The position numbers were made by a program, and so were the translations under genes. This document shows positions 35,040 through 43,922 of a stretch of 64,000 bases of DNA, in pieces. The DNA is from Chitinophagales bacterium. Its GTDB lineage: Bacteria > Bacteroidota > Bacteroidia > Chitinophagales > Chitinophagaceae. The DNA is taken from NCBI GenBank assembly GCA_015654595.1, contig JAATGQ010000103.1, forward strand, positions 1 to 64,000, read 5' to 3'. Positions within the stretch are counted from its first letter, which is position 1. Every line of letters starts with the position of its first letter. The notes under the pieces were generated by a model. That model saw only the letters and a list, made by a program, of their open reading frames with translations, had not been told where the DNA came from and did no database searches.

Positions 35040-35350
35040 TGCCGGTAATCAGCAGCCGTATTGCGTCGAGGTCACGCAGCGCCAGCGGTCCCTGCGGCAG
35101 CGGGCGCCAGGGGGAGCGGCCGCGGTTCCTGCGGGAGCAAGCGCCAGGGGGCAAGCATCAACTCTCGCCAGGCCCCCTGCGGCAGCGGCCGCCGGCAGTC
35201 CATCGTCGGCATTCGCGTGTACCGGCAATCCGGGGCGGGCATTCGCGGGCGCCAACGCGTGGCTATCGTTCGCGCCAGGCCCCCCTGCGGCAGCGGCCGC
35301 CGGCAGTCCGGGGCGGCATTCGCGTGTACCGGCAGTCCAGCGTCGACATT
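35040..35350. repeat. GC-rich intergenic repeat block
   Basis: The 355-bp gap between the AraC regulator and dps is filled by imperfect GC-rich repeats with a period of about 105 bp. One block, ccctgcggcagcggccgccg, occurs near 35174 and 35283; another, ggcattcgcgtgtaccggca, occurs near 35209 and 35315. No convincing gene is seen inside; open frames on both strands arise from the GC bias. The block lies in the transcript downstream of dps. Confidence 0.75.
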
Positions 35351-35365
35351 CGCGGGCGCCAGCGT

Positions 35366-35839
35366 CTATTTCAAATGCGCGCGGAGCATCCACGCCATCT
35401 TCTCGTGCGTCTCCATCAGACCGGTGATATAATCGCTTGTACCAAGATCCTTGTAGTCGTTGGCAAAGACATTGATATTCTCCCGGAGGAAGATGATGAT
35501 ATTTTCATGATCCGTCAGCAATTCATGGATAAAGCCCTGCGAATCGTTCTTCTCGCGGCTTTGTTCGGTCAGGTGCGTGTGTTGCAGGAAGGACGCGAGC
35601 GTAGCGATCGCATAATGGCCGATGCTGCGGATGCGCTCGGCAACGCTGTCCATGATCTCGTCCAGCTGTTCGTACTGCTCTTCAAAGAATACGTGTTTTG
35701 TGTGAAAGTCGGGACCTTCGACGTTCCAATGGGCGTTACGCGTCTTGGTGTACAGTACAAACTCGTCTGCGAGAAGGGCGTTGAGCGCGGTTGCTACCTT
35801 GAGTCTGTTGTCGTCTGAAATTCCAATACCTGTTTTCAT
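35366..35839 (-). CDS. dps: Dps-family DNA-binding ferritin-like protein
   Basis: The 157-aa product is a Dps dodecamer subunit. It has the ferroxidase ligands spread over NAHWNVEGPDFHTKH and DEIMDSVAERIR, and the typical DHENIIIFLRENI helix. It stores iron and protects DNA during oxidative or starvation stress. Its length is normal. The GC-rich repeat block begins directly after its stop codon. Confidence 0.95.
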   Translation of the reverse strand: MKTGIGISDDNRLKVATALNALLADEFVLYTKTRNAHWNVEGPDFHTKHVFFEEQYEQLDEIMDSVAERIRSIGHYAIATLASFLQHTHLTEQSREKNDSQGFIHELLTDHENIIIFLRENINVFANDYKDLGTSDYITGLMETHEKMAWMLRAHLK

Positions 35840-36031
35840 GTTATTCTAAGTTATGCGCCGTCGGCTGAATGCCGGCGGCTGGTGATTATTTTTATATTTT
35901 GGGCGGTAAAGTAGGCCAAGCCCATTGATCGGACGATGTCTGATTTATTGGCTTTGTTGTCAATTTAGCGGCTACTTGCAAAAGTTAGTTTTTAGCCTTA
36001 TATTACTCCTTCTTAAACACCCAACTACACT

Positions 36032-36472
36032 ATGCAAGAAACCCTAAGACCTACATCTGAGAACGACCTTCTCAACGAGTTTGAAACCATTCTTACTCCT
36101 GCCAGCAAAGGTAAACGTTTTGTCAACGGTCTGATCGACTACATATTGATCGGCTTTGTCCTCGGCATCCTGATCCAGATCTTCAATGGCCTGTCTATCG
36201 CCCTGTACGGTAATTTTCTGGTACGCTATCTGATCCAGTCGATCTTTATCGTGGTTTTTTGTTCTCTTGAAGAGATCGCCCTGAAGGGCAAAACCATCGG
36301 CAAGCTGATCACCGGCACCCGTGCAGTCAACGAGGACGGAACCCCCATGACAGCCCAAACGGTGCTGATCCGCAGTCTCTGCCGCGTCGTACCTTTCGAC
36401 GGTCTTTCTTTTATCGGCAACGGCTGGCATGACCGCTGGTCCCACACCATCGTCATCGACGAGCGAAAATAA
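36032..36472 (+). CDS. RDD-family membrane protein
   Basis: The 146-aa protein has the RDD layout: an Arg/Asp-containing first helix (RFVNGLIDYILIGFVLGILI), a second helix (LVRYLIQSIFIVVFCSLEEI) and the GKTIGKLITGTRAVNEDGTP motif typical of the family. A third membrane-adjacent segment follows. The function of RDD proteins is poorly known; some act in ion or compatible-solute transport. Confidence 0.9.
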   Translation: MQETLRPTSENDLLNEFETILTPASKGKRFVNGLIDYILIGFVLGILIQIFNGLSIALYGNFLVRYLIQSIFIVVFCSLEEIALKGKTIGKLITGTRAVNEDGTPMTAQTVLIRSLCRVVPFDGLSFIGNGWHDRWSHTIVIDERK

Positions 36473-36480
36473 TAAAAGCA

Positions 36481-36488
36481 TATCTTTG
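36481..36488 (+). promoter_or_regulatory. Bacteroidota-type -7 box (TATCTTTG)
   Basis: TATCTTTG matches the TAnnTTTG -7 consensus exactly and lies 45 bp upstream of the dipeptidase start. No clear -33 TTTG is seen at the right distance. Confidence 0.4.
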
Positions 36489-36495
36489 TTTATAG

Positions 36496-36520
36496 AGCCC
36501 CCCACCCAGGGGGCTTTATA
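36496..36520 (+). terminator. Stem-loop in the RDD-dipeptidase gap
   Basis: agccccc and gggggct pair around a 6-nt loop, followed by ttata. It may end the RDD transcript or sit in the dipeptidase leader. The T-run is weak. Confidence 0.4.
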
Positions 36521-36532
36521 AACATATAACAT

Positions 36533-37897
36533 ATGCAAGCTTGGAAAGATTACCAGGAAAAAAATAAAGACCGGTTTTTAAATGAATTGCTCGACCTCCT
36601 CCGCATCCCTTCTGTCAGTGCGCGCAGCGAGCATAAGCCCGATATGCTCAACTGCGCCGAAGCGGTAAAACAGCGTCTGCTGGATGCCGGTGTCGACAAG
36701 GCGGAGATCTACCCCACGGATGGCCATCCTGTTGTTTACGGCGAAAAGATCATCGATCCCTCCAAACCTACGGTACTGGTATACGGTCACTACGACGTAC
36801 AGCCCCCCGACCCGCTGGAACTGTGGCATAGCGGTCCCTTCGACCCGGTCATCAAGGACGGCAAGATCTACGCCCGCGGCTCCGCCGACGACAAAGGCCA
36901 ATTTTATATGCACGTGAAGGCCTTCGAGACGATGATCCAGACCAATACGCTGCCCACCAACGTGAAATTTATCATCGAAGGGGAAGAAGAGATCGGCAGC
37001 CCCAATCTGGCCAAATTCGTTACCACCCACAAAGACCTGTTAAAGGCGGATGTCATCCTGATCAGCGATACGGCGATGCTTAGCCTCGACACTCCTTCTA
37101 TCGATATCGGGGTTCGCGGTCTTTCTTATATAGAGGTCGAAGTCACCGGCCCCAACCGGGATCTGCACAGCGGTGTCTATGGCGGCGCGGTCGCCAACCC
37201 GATAACGATCCTGTCGAGAATGATCGCCTCCTGCCACGACGAGAACAACCATATCACGATCCCTGGTTTTTACGATGACGTGGTCGAAGCCACCCCGGAA
37301 GAGCGCAAGCTGATGGCAGCAGCGCCCTACAACGAAGAGGAATACAAAAAGGATCTGGGCGTCACGCAGCTGTGGGGCGAAAAGGGATATACGACCAACG
37401 AACGCACCGGCATCCGCCCTACCCTCGAGCTGAATGGCATCTGGGGCGGCTATACCGGCGAAGGAGCCAAGACTGTTCTTCCTTCTAAAGCAACGGCCAA
37501 GATCTCTGCCCGCCTCGTTCCCAATCAATCTGCGGAAAAGATCACCGAGAAGCTGTTGACCTACTTTATCAAGATCGCACCTCCCGGCGTTACCGTAAAA
37601 GCCGAAGAACACCATGGCGGCGAACCCTATATGACGCCTATCGACTCAAAAGCCTATAAGGCAGCGGCCAAGGCTATCGAGGCAACCTTTGGCAAAGCGC
37701 CCATCCCCGTTCGCGGCGGCGGCAGCATTCCGATCTGCGCCCTTTTCGAAAAGGAGCTGGGTATCAAGATCGTCTTTATGGGCTTTGGGCTGGACAGCGA
37801 TAACCTGCATTCGCCGAATGAGAAGTATGGGCTAGTCAACTTTTATAAAGGAATCGAGACGATCCCTTATTTCCATAAGTTCTTTGCGGAGAAATAA
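36533..37897 (+). CDS. M20-family dipeptidase
   Basis: The 454-aa protein is a zinc-dependent M20 dipeptidase. Metal and catalytic motifs are intact: YGHYDVQPPD, RGSADDKGQ, EGEEEIGS, a later HSGVYGG and the C-terminal LHSPNEKYG. The dimerisation lid domain lies between. It hydrolyses small peptides in the cytoplasm; no signal peptide is seen. Length is normal for the family. Confidence 0.95.
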   Translation: MQAWKDYQEKNKDRFLNELLDLLRIPSVSARSEHKPDMLNCAEAVKQRLLDAGVDKAEIYPTDGHPVVYGEKIIDPSKPTVLVYGHYDVQPPDPLELWHSGPFDPVIKDGKIYARGSADDKGQFYMHVKAFETMIQTNTLPTNVKFIIEGEEEIGSPNLAKFVTTHKDLLKADVILISDTAMLSLDTPSIDIGVRGLSYIEVEVTGPNRDLHSGVYGGAVANPITILSRMIASCHDENNHITIPGFYDDVVEATPEERKLMAAAPYNEEEYKKDLGVTQLWGEKGYTTNERTGIRPTLELNGIWGGYTGEGAKTVLPSKATAKISARLVPNQSAEKITEKLLTYFIKIAPPGVTVKAEEHHGGEPYMTPIDSKAYKAAAKAIEATFGKAPIPVRGGGSIPICALFEKELGIKIVFMGFGLDSDNLHSPNEKYGLVNFYKGIETIPYFHKFFAEK

Positions 37898-37899
37898 GA

Positions 37900-39630
37900 T
37901 TACGCTCCGCCTGGTGTCTCATCCCCTGGTTCGGCCGGTGGCTGAGGCTGCTCGTTTGGCTGTGGATTGGGCTGCGGGTTTGGAGCAGGTTTCGCATTTG
38001 GTTGAGGTTGCGGCTGTGGATCAGTCTTCTGCCCTGCCCATCCCTTCACCGTATTGCTTAGTTTATCCCAGACCGATTGGCTGAAAACCGCCCCTGCAAA
38101 ACAGGACAGCAGCAGCATGTAGCCATTCGTATCCGATGCAGAGCCCATTGAAAAAATGGCAAGGCCCGCTTTTGTTGCTACATACACCACCAGCGCTGCC
38201 CCGAAACCGCGGGCAAGAACATTTCCAAAACGTACAATCAGCGGCTTCGTTAGGAAGCCATCCAACATCGTCTCGTTAGGTTCCGATTCCCGGAAAGAAA
38301 GGATCGACGCTCCCAACAGGCCAAAACCCAGCATACCTATCATCAGCACCAATTCATTGGACTGTGGGTGGATCAGATAACCAGCAATAAATTCGAAGAT
38401 CCCCCAGTTAGACTTGTCGTTGCCTCCGTTGGCACTATAGCTCATCCGGTCGGGAGAGAAGGTAGGATAATCTATATATTGGGTTAGAGGCGGAAGATAG
38501 GTATAAGGCGAAAAGCTGTCTTTAGGATTTATCCTGGAAAGCGAAAGGATCATCTCCTGAACAGTATTTAAATTATTATGGCGTATCGACGCGTTAGTCA
38601 GGTCGGTTCGATGCATTTCCGACACTATCGATCTGAAATAATCCTTTCTTAGTCCTAAAGAAAAAACGTAATCCTGGATAGACTGATCAAAAAGAATTTG
38701 TTTGTCCGTTCGGGATTCTACAGCAACGTCAAACCTCAGAACAACCTCGCTCCGAACTTCCGCCTTCTGGCTTCGGTATGTCGTTACAGCATATTCATTC
38801 AGGCTGTGTTGCAACATTTCCCGCCCAGGGATCACGGCATTTTTAGTGCTATTGAACGCATCTATATAATGATTGGCCTGATTAAGAAGCCCGGGAACAG
38901 CCGTCAATCCATCATAAGCTTTTTTTAATGGAGTATCGGTTATCGGGTTCTCGAGCGTGTCAGCCCAAAACGGCGATCTTTCGACCATATATTCCAGCGT
39001 GTCTTTATCCGAAGTGTGTGACAGTGTTGAATCGAGTACCTGCTTTGTAAATGGCGTTGGCTTTTTGAGTTCGTTTACAAAAGGAATAGCGATACAGACT
39101 CCGATAACGAGGTAAAGACTGAATGCGAGAATGGCGACAACGAGAAGATTGTATACCAGGTAGGGTTTCGGCTTTGCGGGTCCATCTGGCTTTGCCGAAA
39201 AGTTGCTGCCAATCTCTCTTATAAAATAGTAGAGAATAATTGCCACAGCTATAGCAACCAGCAATGAACTCAACGGATAGTTCAGGATAATGTCCGAGAA
39301 TAAAATTTTCTTATCCAGCGGATAAGCCTCCAGGACTCTTCTTGCCTCTTCAGAACCATTAGCACTTGTATAATTATTAATCAGGTAAAATAGCGTCTCC
39401 AGGTTTGTTACCAGCCGGTAGATGGGGCTAACAATAGCGGATTGAATAGTCTTTGAAAAAAAGAGAACGGTCAGGGTTATGGCGAACAGCTTTTCCGACA
39501 AATGCGCTTTAGTCCTGCGAAAAAATCTGCGAATGGTTATGACGATCAGTGTGATCAACACACCGAGTATCAGAAGATGAACGATAGCCAGAAACCAGGC
39601 TGAAATAAGACTATTCTCAAGCGCTTGCAT
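37900..39630 (-). CDS. Multi-pass membrane protein with Pro/Gln/Asn-rich tail
   Basis: The 576-aa product has N-terminal membrane segments (FLAIVHLLILGVLITLIVIT, SSLLVAIAVAIILYYF, LLVVAILAFSLYLVIGVCIA), a large middle domain, then two more helices (VLMIGMLGFGLLGASIL, GFGAALVVYVATKAGLAIF). The last 40 residues are QPQPNAKPAPN-type repeats. I do not recognise the family. It ends a four-gene minus-strand unit that is more AT-rich than the surrounding sequence, so it may be acquired. Confidence 0.75.
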   Translation of the reverse strand: MQALENSLISAWFLAIVHLLILGVLITLIVITIRRFFRRTKAHLSEKLFAITLTVLFFSKTIQSAIVSPIYRLVTNLETLFYLINNYTSANGSEEARRVLEAYPLDKKILFSDIILNYPLSSLLVAIAVAIILYYFIREIGSNFSAKPDGPAKPKPYLVYNLLVVAILAFSLYLVIGVCIAIPFVNELKKPTPFTKQVLDSTLSHTSDKDTLEYMVERSPFWADTLENPITDTPLKKAYDGLTAVPGLLNQANHYIDAFNSTKNAVIPGREMLQHSLNEYAVTTYRSQKAEVRSEVVLRFDVAVESRTDKQILFDQSIQDYVFSLGLRKDYFRSIVSEMHRTDLTNASIRHNNLNTVQEMILSLSRINPKDSFSPYTYLPPLTQYIDYPTFSPDRMSYSANGGNDKSNWGIFEFIAGYLIHPQSNELVLMIGMLGFGLLGASILSFRESEPNETMLDGFLTKPLIVRFGNVLARGFGAALVVYVATKAGLAIFSMGSASDTNGYMLLLSCFAGAVFSQSVWDKLSNTVKGWAGQKTDPQPQPQPNAKPAPNPQPNPQPNEQPQPPAEPGDETPGGA

Positions 39631-39638
39631 ATACTCCG

Positions 39639-40346
39639 CTATTTTATGATTAAAGTGACGGTATCGACCAGCGTGCCTCCGCTATCAGCCGGTGTACTGG
39701 CGATCAATTGAAAAGTTCCGGTAATTTGATAAGGATTGAATATCATCACAGATGCCTTTCCTGCAGCGGAAGCGGCGAAAGGAGCAAAAACCAGTCCTTG
39801 CCCCGGACTCGAAGATGGGGATTGTTTAAAAGAAACTTCGACAGGGTCAGACACTTTACCCTTGGTGATGTTTCTGAATAAGTCACAATCAATTGTAATG
39901 GTATCAGACGACCTTCCTGTATAAGCAGAGCTGGTCACCAGCATCCTGTCCGGTAAAGCCGGCGTAAATTCAATCACAGTGTCTACGATATAAGATTGCA
40001 GATCCGCCGTCACTTTTGCGTCTCCGGGGATATTGCTGACAAAGCTGGCAGTGGCAATACCATTGGCATCCGGAGTAACTGTATCAGACATGGTACTGTT
40101 CGAAAATGTTCCGTTGGACGTTGTAAAGATGACTGACCTGCTCACAGAATCCGTATTGGGATTAATCTGAACGGCAATCTGACAGGGCGTCGCGCTATCC
40201 GCTTCCACCTGCAGTGCGCTAAGTGATTTTATAGCGATGATGCCCGAGACTGTCGTTCCGCCTTTATCGCCAATATTATCCGGGTCTTTCTGGCAAGCAA
40301 AGAAAAGCAACGGCAGGAAACCAAAGATCAATCTTGCTGCTTTCAT
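39639..40346 (-). CDS. Lipoprotein with bacterial Ig-like domains
   Basis: The 235-aa product has a lipobox (LLFFACQK) after MKAARLIFGFLP, and beta-sandwich segments (SVIFTTSNGTFSNSTMSDTV, ANGIATASFVSNIPGDAKVT) typical of Big_1-like domains. It lies 1 nt after the gene at 40348 and 8 bp before the membrane gene, so all are likely translated from one message. Confidence 0.75.
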   Translation of the reverse strand: MKAARLIFGFLPLLFFACQKDPDNIGDKGGTTVSGIIAIKSLSALQVEADSATPCQIAVQINPNTDSVSRSVIFTTSNGTFSNSTMSDTVTPDANGIATASFVSNIPGDAKVTADLQSYIVDTVIEFTPALPDRMLVTSSAYTGRSSDTITIDCDLFRNITKGKVSDPVEVSFKQSPSSSPGQGLVFAPFAASAAGKASVMIFNPYQITGTFQLIASTPADSGGTLVDTVTLIIK

Positions 40347-40347
40347 A

Positions 40348-40698
40348 TCAAAAGTAGATAAAGTGAGAATTAGAATCAGTGGAAACTCCGGATTTATCGG
40401 TTGCAGTCAATTTGATTGCACAGGCCTTTGTCCCGCTGACTACGCCTGCCAGGTGGAAAGTCTCTTGCTGGATTGGCTGTTGTGCCAGAGCCGTGGTCAG
40501 GTTATTTAGCGTCCAGGTAACAGAAGATGCCCCATTGGCGAATACAACGTCCGGATCGCCAACGATCTCCAATGTAAAGGTAGCGGGGTTCTCCGAAGCA
40601 TTGGTAATTGCGGCCTGATAAGCAAAAGAGGCTTTTGTATCACCTGCGCTAAGGTGAAGTGTCCCTGGAGTTGGCGTCAAAAGATTTACGATTGTCAT
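40348..40698 (-). CDS. Small beta-rich protein of unknown function
   Basis: The 116-aa protein has no signal peptide. It reads like a single Ig-like beta-sandwich (ASFAYQAAITNASENPATFT, CAIKLTATDKSGVST). No family is recognised. It is packed 6 bp after the outer-membrane-like gene and 1 nt before the lipoprotein gene. Confidence 0.65.
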   Translation of the reverse strand: MTIVNLLTPTPGTLHLSAGDTKASFAYQAAITNASENPATFTLEIVGDPDVVFANGASSVTWTLNNLTTALAQQPIQQETFHLAGVVSGTKACAIKLTATDKSGVSTDSNSHFIYF

Positions 40699-40704
40699 AT
40701 ACTT

Positions 40705-42234
40705 TTATTTTAAAACGATTTGGTTGATTAGGGGAATACTTGAGAAAATCCCCTTCACATCGAGGTCTATGGAAGTAGAGAGAAACAGACCAAAGTGTGT
40801 TTTGGCGCCGGTGGAAACCAATGGATCGGGATTGAGCCTGTTATAGACGAGTGTGCCTGCGTTGAGTTTGAACCATGGTAAGAACCGGAAGCCCGCGCCG
40901 AGAACAAGACCATCACTACCTGCTATCCCCGAACGCACTTTTGCTTTGGCAACACTAGTCAGGGTAAGGCCAGCAACAAAGCACATATGTGACCCGAGGT
41001 AATCCCAGAATCCATAATTTGTATTCCAGAGCGGAAGATTCTTGTCTATCGAACGCAGATAGATATCGGCTGCAAAATATCCAAAGAACTGGTCCATTCC
41101 CCAGGAATAACCGCCTCCTAAATCGAGCGTCACATTACGCTGCGCATTTTTGACGAGATCGACATAATAGGTCGAAGCTACAGATCCCAGGTTAAAGAGA
41201 TGCGTAACGATAACAGAATCCGTAGTCTTGTAGACAAAAGAATCAAGGTTCATCGTGATGGCATCTATGGCAGATCCTGTTAATTGAACAAATACCGGGC
41301 AGCTATCCGGCACATCGAGCCCTTTTAAGCTTTGTTTGACCCCCATCAATACAGTATCCAATGCCCCTGTCGTATCCTTTAGCTTATTCTGCACGGCCGG
41401 AAATTTGTCTACGCCTTTTCCGCTGCTACCAATACACTTTTGCAGGCTTGCCATGCTCGACCTCAGATTTACAATTCCATCAATAAAGTTATAATAGTAT
41501 TGGGTCGTGTCCGTCTTGCTGTCCGGAAGCAGTAAGGTGTATTGAGGATATTGCTGCTGAACAATGCGCTTTAAATGCTCTTCTAATGTATCCTGGGAGA
41601 GTTTAAGCGGCTTATAAGAATGCGCTGGGTTAAAGAATCGATCGTTAAATTCTTTCCGGATGAATTTTGTAAAATAAGGGTCGTGACGCAATATAAATGT
41701 AAACTTTCCGCGAAGAGCTGCCTGCTCTGCCGCGGATATTTTTGTCGTGGAATGTCCTCCGAAAGAGACAACATAGTTCCGATTAGGAATTAGATTATGC
41801 GGTACAACAAAAATTGCTTCATTGGGCCTTATTTTAAGGCTTGACCCTGAACAACGAATTTCCCTGATGACGACCAGCGTGTCGAGCTCTGCCTGTGTGA
41901 CCAGATCACCATTATGGAATTTGTATTTAGTTCTTCTGCTCCGGGGCTCTATCTGGAGAATGCTTAGCTTATCCACGACGGTATCCGAGGGAATATTTAT
42001 GACCTTAATATTAAAAGGCCGGTCGATAGGCATCGGCTGTGCGCCAAGAAAGGAGGTCGTGCTATAGTCGAAGATCACGAAATTCACAGTATCCTGAAGA
42101 TTGGTAGTTGTAGAAGGCGCGGTGGTATCGGAATCCAGGATAGCATCCGCCCAGGCAACTCTGCTACAGAGTAAAAGAAAAAGCAGCAATACCGTCTGCC
42201 CGATTTTTTCAGGAAATGATCTTCCGGTCAGCAT
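40705..42234 (-). CDS. Exported outer-membrane-like protein
   Basis: I start at the ATG of MLTGRSFPEKIGQTVLLLFL, giving 509 aa with a signal peptide ending in VAWADA. The last 180 residues have strand-like alternation (NVTLDLGGGYSWGMDQFFGY, FAADIYLRS, GLVLGAGFRFLPWFKLNAG) and end as an outer-membrane barrel might. The N-terminal half holds helical and mixed domains. It heads the four-gene unit and is preceded by a strong inverted repeat. Confidence 0.75.
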   Translation of the reverse strand: MLTGRSFPEKIGQTVLLLFLLLCSRVAWADAILDSDTTAPSTTTNLQDTVNFVIFDYSTTSFLGAQPMPIDRPFNIKVINIPSDTVVDKLSILQIEPRSRRTKYKFHNGDLVTQAELDTLVVIREIRCSGSSLKIRPNEAIFVVPHNLIPNRNYVVSFGGHSTTKISAAEQAALRGKFTFILRHDPYFTKFIRKEFNDRFFNPAHSYKPLKLSQDTLEEHLKRIVQQQYPQYTLLLPDSKTDTTQYYYNFIDGIVNLRSSMASLQKCIGSSGKGVDKFPAVQNKLKDTTGALDTVLMGVKQSLKGLDVPDSCPVFVQLTGSAIDAITMNLDSFVYKTTDSVIVTHLFNLGSVASTYYVDLVKNAQRNVTLDLGGGYSWGMDQFFGYFAADIYLRSIDKNLPLWNTNYGFWDYLGSHMCFVAGLTLTSVAKAKVRSGIAGSDGLVLGAGFRFLPWFKLNAGTLVYNRLNPDPLVSTGAKTHFGLFLSTSIDLDVKGIFSSIPLINQIVLK

Positions 42235-42296
42235 TACAATTTTTTTGAATGAAGGAGTAGTGAAGCACTCTGCCGACCAAGGTAGTGGTTCACCCA

Positions 42297-42363
42297 AAAA
42301 TAAGACACCGTGAAAACACCCTTTTTGAATAGAACATCGCAGTTAGGGTGTTTTCACGGTGTC
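42297..42363 (-). terminator. 19-bp perfect inverted repeat
   Basis: gacaccgtgaaaacaccct (42304-42322) and its exact complement (42345-42363) flank a 22-nt loop. On the minus strand the stem is followed by ttattttt, so it probably ends the gene at 42392-43297. Its arm sequence recurs at 54864-54910 and 55441-55493. Confidence 0.8.
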
Positions 42364-42391
42364 GCCGTAATTGGAAATGAAAGGGTTGTGT

Positions 42392-43297
42392 TTAGTCACG
42401 CAGGACGGCAAAACCAAGCGACCTTGAGAATCTCATCTGGTGACTGGCTCTCATAACGACATGGTTTGCCGGCATATGATCCAGATCTGGCTCCTGAAGC
42501 TCCGCAGCGGCAAAAGTGACGGCAGCAATCGCAGACCAGGGTACTCTGCCGGAATCGGCATCCAGCCGGTCTGTCGATACGCGGACTTGCACGTCGGCAA
42601 CGGGTAGACATGCGATGACTTCTCTTGCGGCCCTTATCATGCAACCGCAGACAAAATCGCGGAACAGTTCGTTGGCACGGGAGGCGGAAAGCATGCTCTT
42701 GTGCAGTTCACCCTTGGGAGTCAACGAGAGGGCATATCGGGGCATCAGGCTTTCGCCGGGGATGCTGAGGTCAAGCGAAATCGAATCAGGCTTAGAGTCC
42801 ACTACAACCCTGATTCCCAAAGATTCAAGCGCATCGAATGGCTTGACGTAGTCGATCACCTGCTGATAAACTTGCGGGTTCTTCTCCTGTACGCCAACGG
42901 ACATCAGCTGCCATAACTGCCACCGGGTCAATGCAGCGGTGTATTTGCGGATGGCCACGGCGTAGACCTTTTCGTCCGTCGCACGACCTATTTCGACCTT
43001 TTTTTTGAGGTGGCGTTTTCTGGCTTCTGTCAGCTGGAGGGTCTTTATCAGGAAAGCCGGCTGATAGCCAACCAGGTACATAAAAGCCTTCTGTTCATTA
43101 TGAAATTCGCGGTTGGGAGATTTTGGCGGATGTTGTTGCCGGATGGCGGACCAGTCCAGGGGGGCGGTTTTAGAAAGATGGATGGAATCCATCGATTGCA
43201 GCAGCTCCTCATATTCTTTTACCGCTATGCTGGCGATGGCTTTATTGCGGCGAAGGGAATTTGAAAAGGTTATTGGTGTTCTCTTCACGGGTGTCAT
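42392..43297 (-). CDS. Hypothetical cytoplasmic protein
   Basis: The 301-aa product has no signal peptide or membrane segment. A basic, Lys-rich helix near residues 85-115 (TEARKRHLKKKVEIGRATDE) and a central helical part are followed by a mixed alpha/beta C-terminus. I do not recognise any domain. It is a separate transcription unit between the four-gene island and the divergent S4 gene, and ends at the 19-bp hairpin. Confidence 0.7.
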   Translation of the reverse strand: MTPVKRTPITFSNSLRRNKAIASIAVKEYEELLQSMDSIHLSKTAPLDWSAIRQQHPPKSPNREFHNEQKAFMYLVGYQPAFLIKTLQLTEARKRHLKKKVEIGRATDEKVYAVAIRKYTAALTRWQLWQLMSVGVQEKNPQVYQQVIDYVKPFDALESLGIRVVVDSKPDSISLDLSIPGESLMPRYALSLTPKGELHKSMLSASRANELFRDFVCGCMIRAAREVIACLPVADVQVRVSTDRLDADSGRVPWSAIAAVTFAAAELQEPDLDHMPANHVVMRASHQMRFSRSLGFAVLRD

Positions 43298-43397
43298 GGT
43301 TAAGGGCTTGATTCGATACGAAGCTAATCAGACTAAAAGGATAAAACAACCGTATAAATACCCGAAAACGGGGGCCGCAGATTTTTTGACAATTTCG

Positions 43398-43405
43398 TAA
43401 ATTTG
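43398..43405 (+). promoter_or_regulatory. -7 box (TAAATTTG) upstream of the S4 gene
   Basis: TAAATTTG fits TAnnTTTG and lies about 50 bp before the chosen start. A matching -33 element was not found. Confidence 0.35.
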
Positions 43406-43454
43406 TCTTTCGGTTTAGTCCGCGTAGTCTGCGGGTAAAATGCCGTTGAAAGTT

Positions 43455-43847
43455 ATGCCCGAAAAGGAAAAGCTCCGTCTCGATAAATATCTCTGGTCGA
43501 TCCGTCTGTTCAAGACCCGATCGCAAGCTGCCGAAGCCTGCGACAAAGGCAAGGTGAAGTACAATGGCGACAGCGCCAAGGCGGCCAAGACCGTCAGCGT
43601 TGGGGATGAATACGAGGTAAAGACCGAGTCAAAGCGCTGGCGCATCAAGGTGACCGGCCTGCTTGACCATCGGGTTCAGTATTCGGAAGCCATTAATTAC
43701 TATATCGATATTACGCCTGCCGAGGAGATCGAAAGACTCCAATTCCAGGCCGCCAGTTTTAACACTGGCAAACGGCAAAGTAAGATCGGCCGCCCCACGA
43801 AGAAAGATCGGCGGGAGTTGGATGGTTTTATGGGGGAAGAGGAATAA
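43455..43847 (+). CDS. S4-domain RNA-binding protein (Hsp15-like)
   Basis: The product is 130 aa from the ATG of MPEKEKLRLDKYLWSIRLFK; an ATG five codons upstream (43440) is also possible. The S4 domain is clear (RLDKYLWSIRLFKTRSQAAE, CDKGKVKYNGDSAKAAK), followed by a basic tail (SKIGRPTKKDRREL). Proteins of this kind bind rRNA or stalled ribosomes with tRNA. The tRNA-like gene lies 4 bp beyond its stop on the other strand. Confidence 0.9.
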   Translation: MPEKEKLRLDKYLWSIRLFKTRSQAAEACDKGKVKYNGDSAKAAKTVSVGDEYEVKTESKRWRIKVTGLLDHRVQYSEAINYYIDITPAEEIERLQFQAASFNTGKRQSKIGRPTKKDRRELDGFMGEEE

Positions 43848-43851
43848 AGTT

Positions 43852-43922
43852 GCCCGGGGAGGGATCGAACCTCCACCCTTCCCCTTCGTTGGGGATGTTC
43901 TATCCATTGAACTACCGGGCAT
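43852..43922 (-). tRNA. tRNA-like gene, Arg-type D-loop, odd anticodon loop
   Basis: The minus strand folds as a cloverleaf: acceptor TGCCCGG/CCGGGCA, D-arm GTTC-AATGGATA-GAAC, T-arm GGAGG-TTCGATC-CCTCC. The D-loop resembles tRNA-Arg. The anticodon arm TCCCC/GGGGA encloses only six bases (AACGAA) and lacks the usual U33, so I cannot assign the anticodon safely. No CCA is encoded. It may be a working but unusual tRNA or a decayed one. Confidence 0.6.

Noticed and set aside
34979-35818. Long plus-strand frame of 279 codons
   Set aside because: It spans the GC-rich repeat block and the antisense of dps; the length comes from GC bias.
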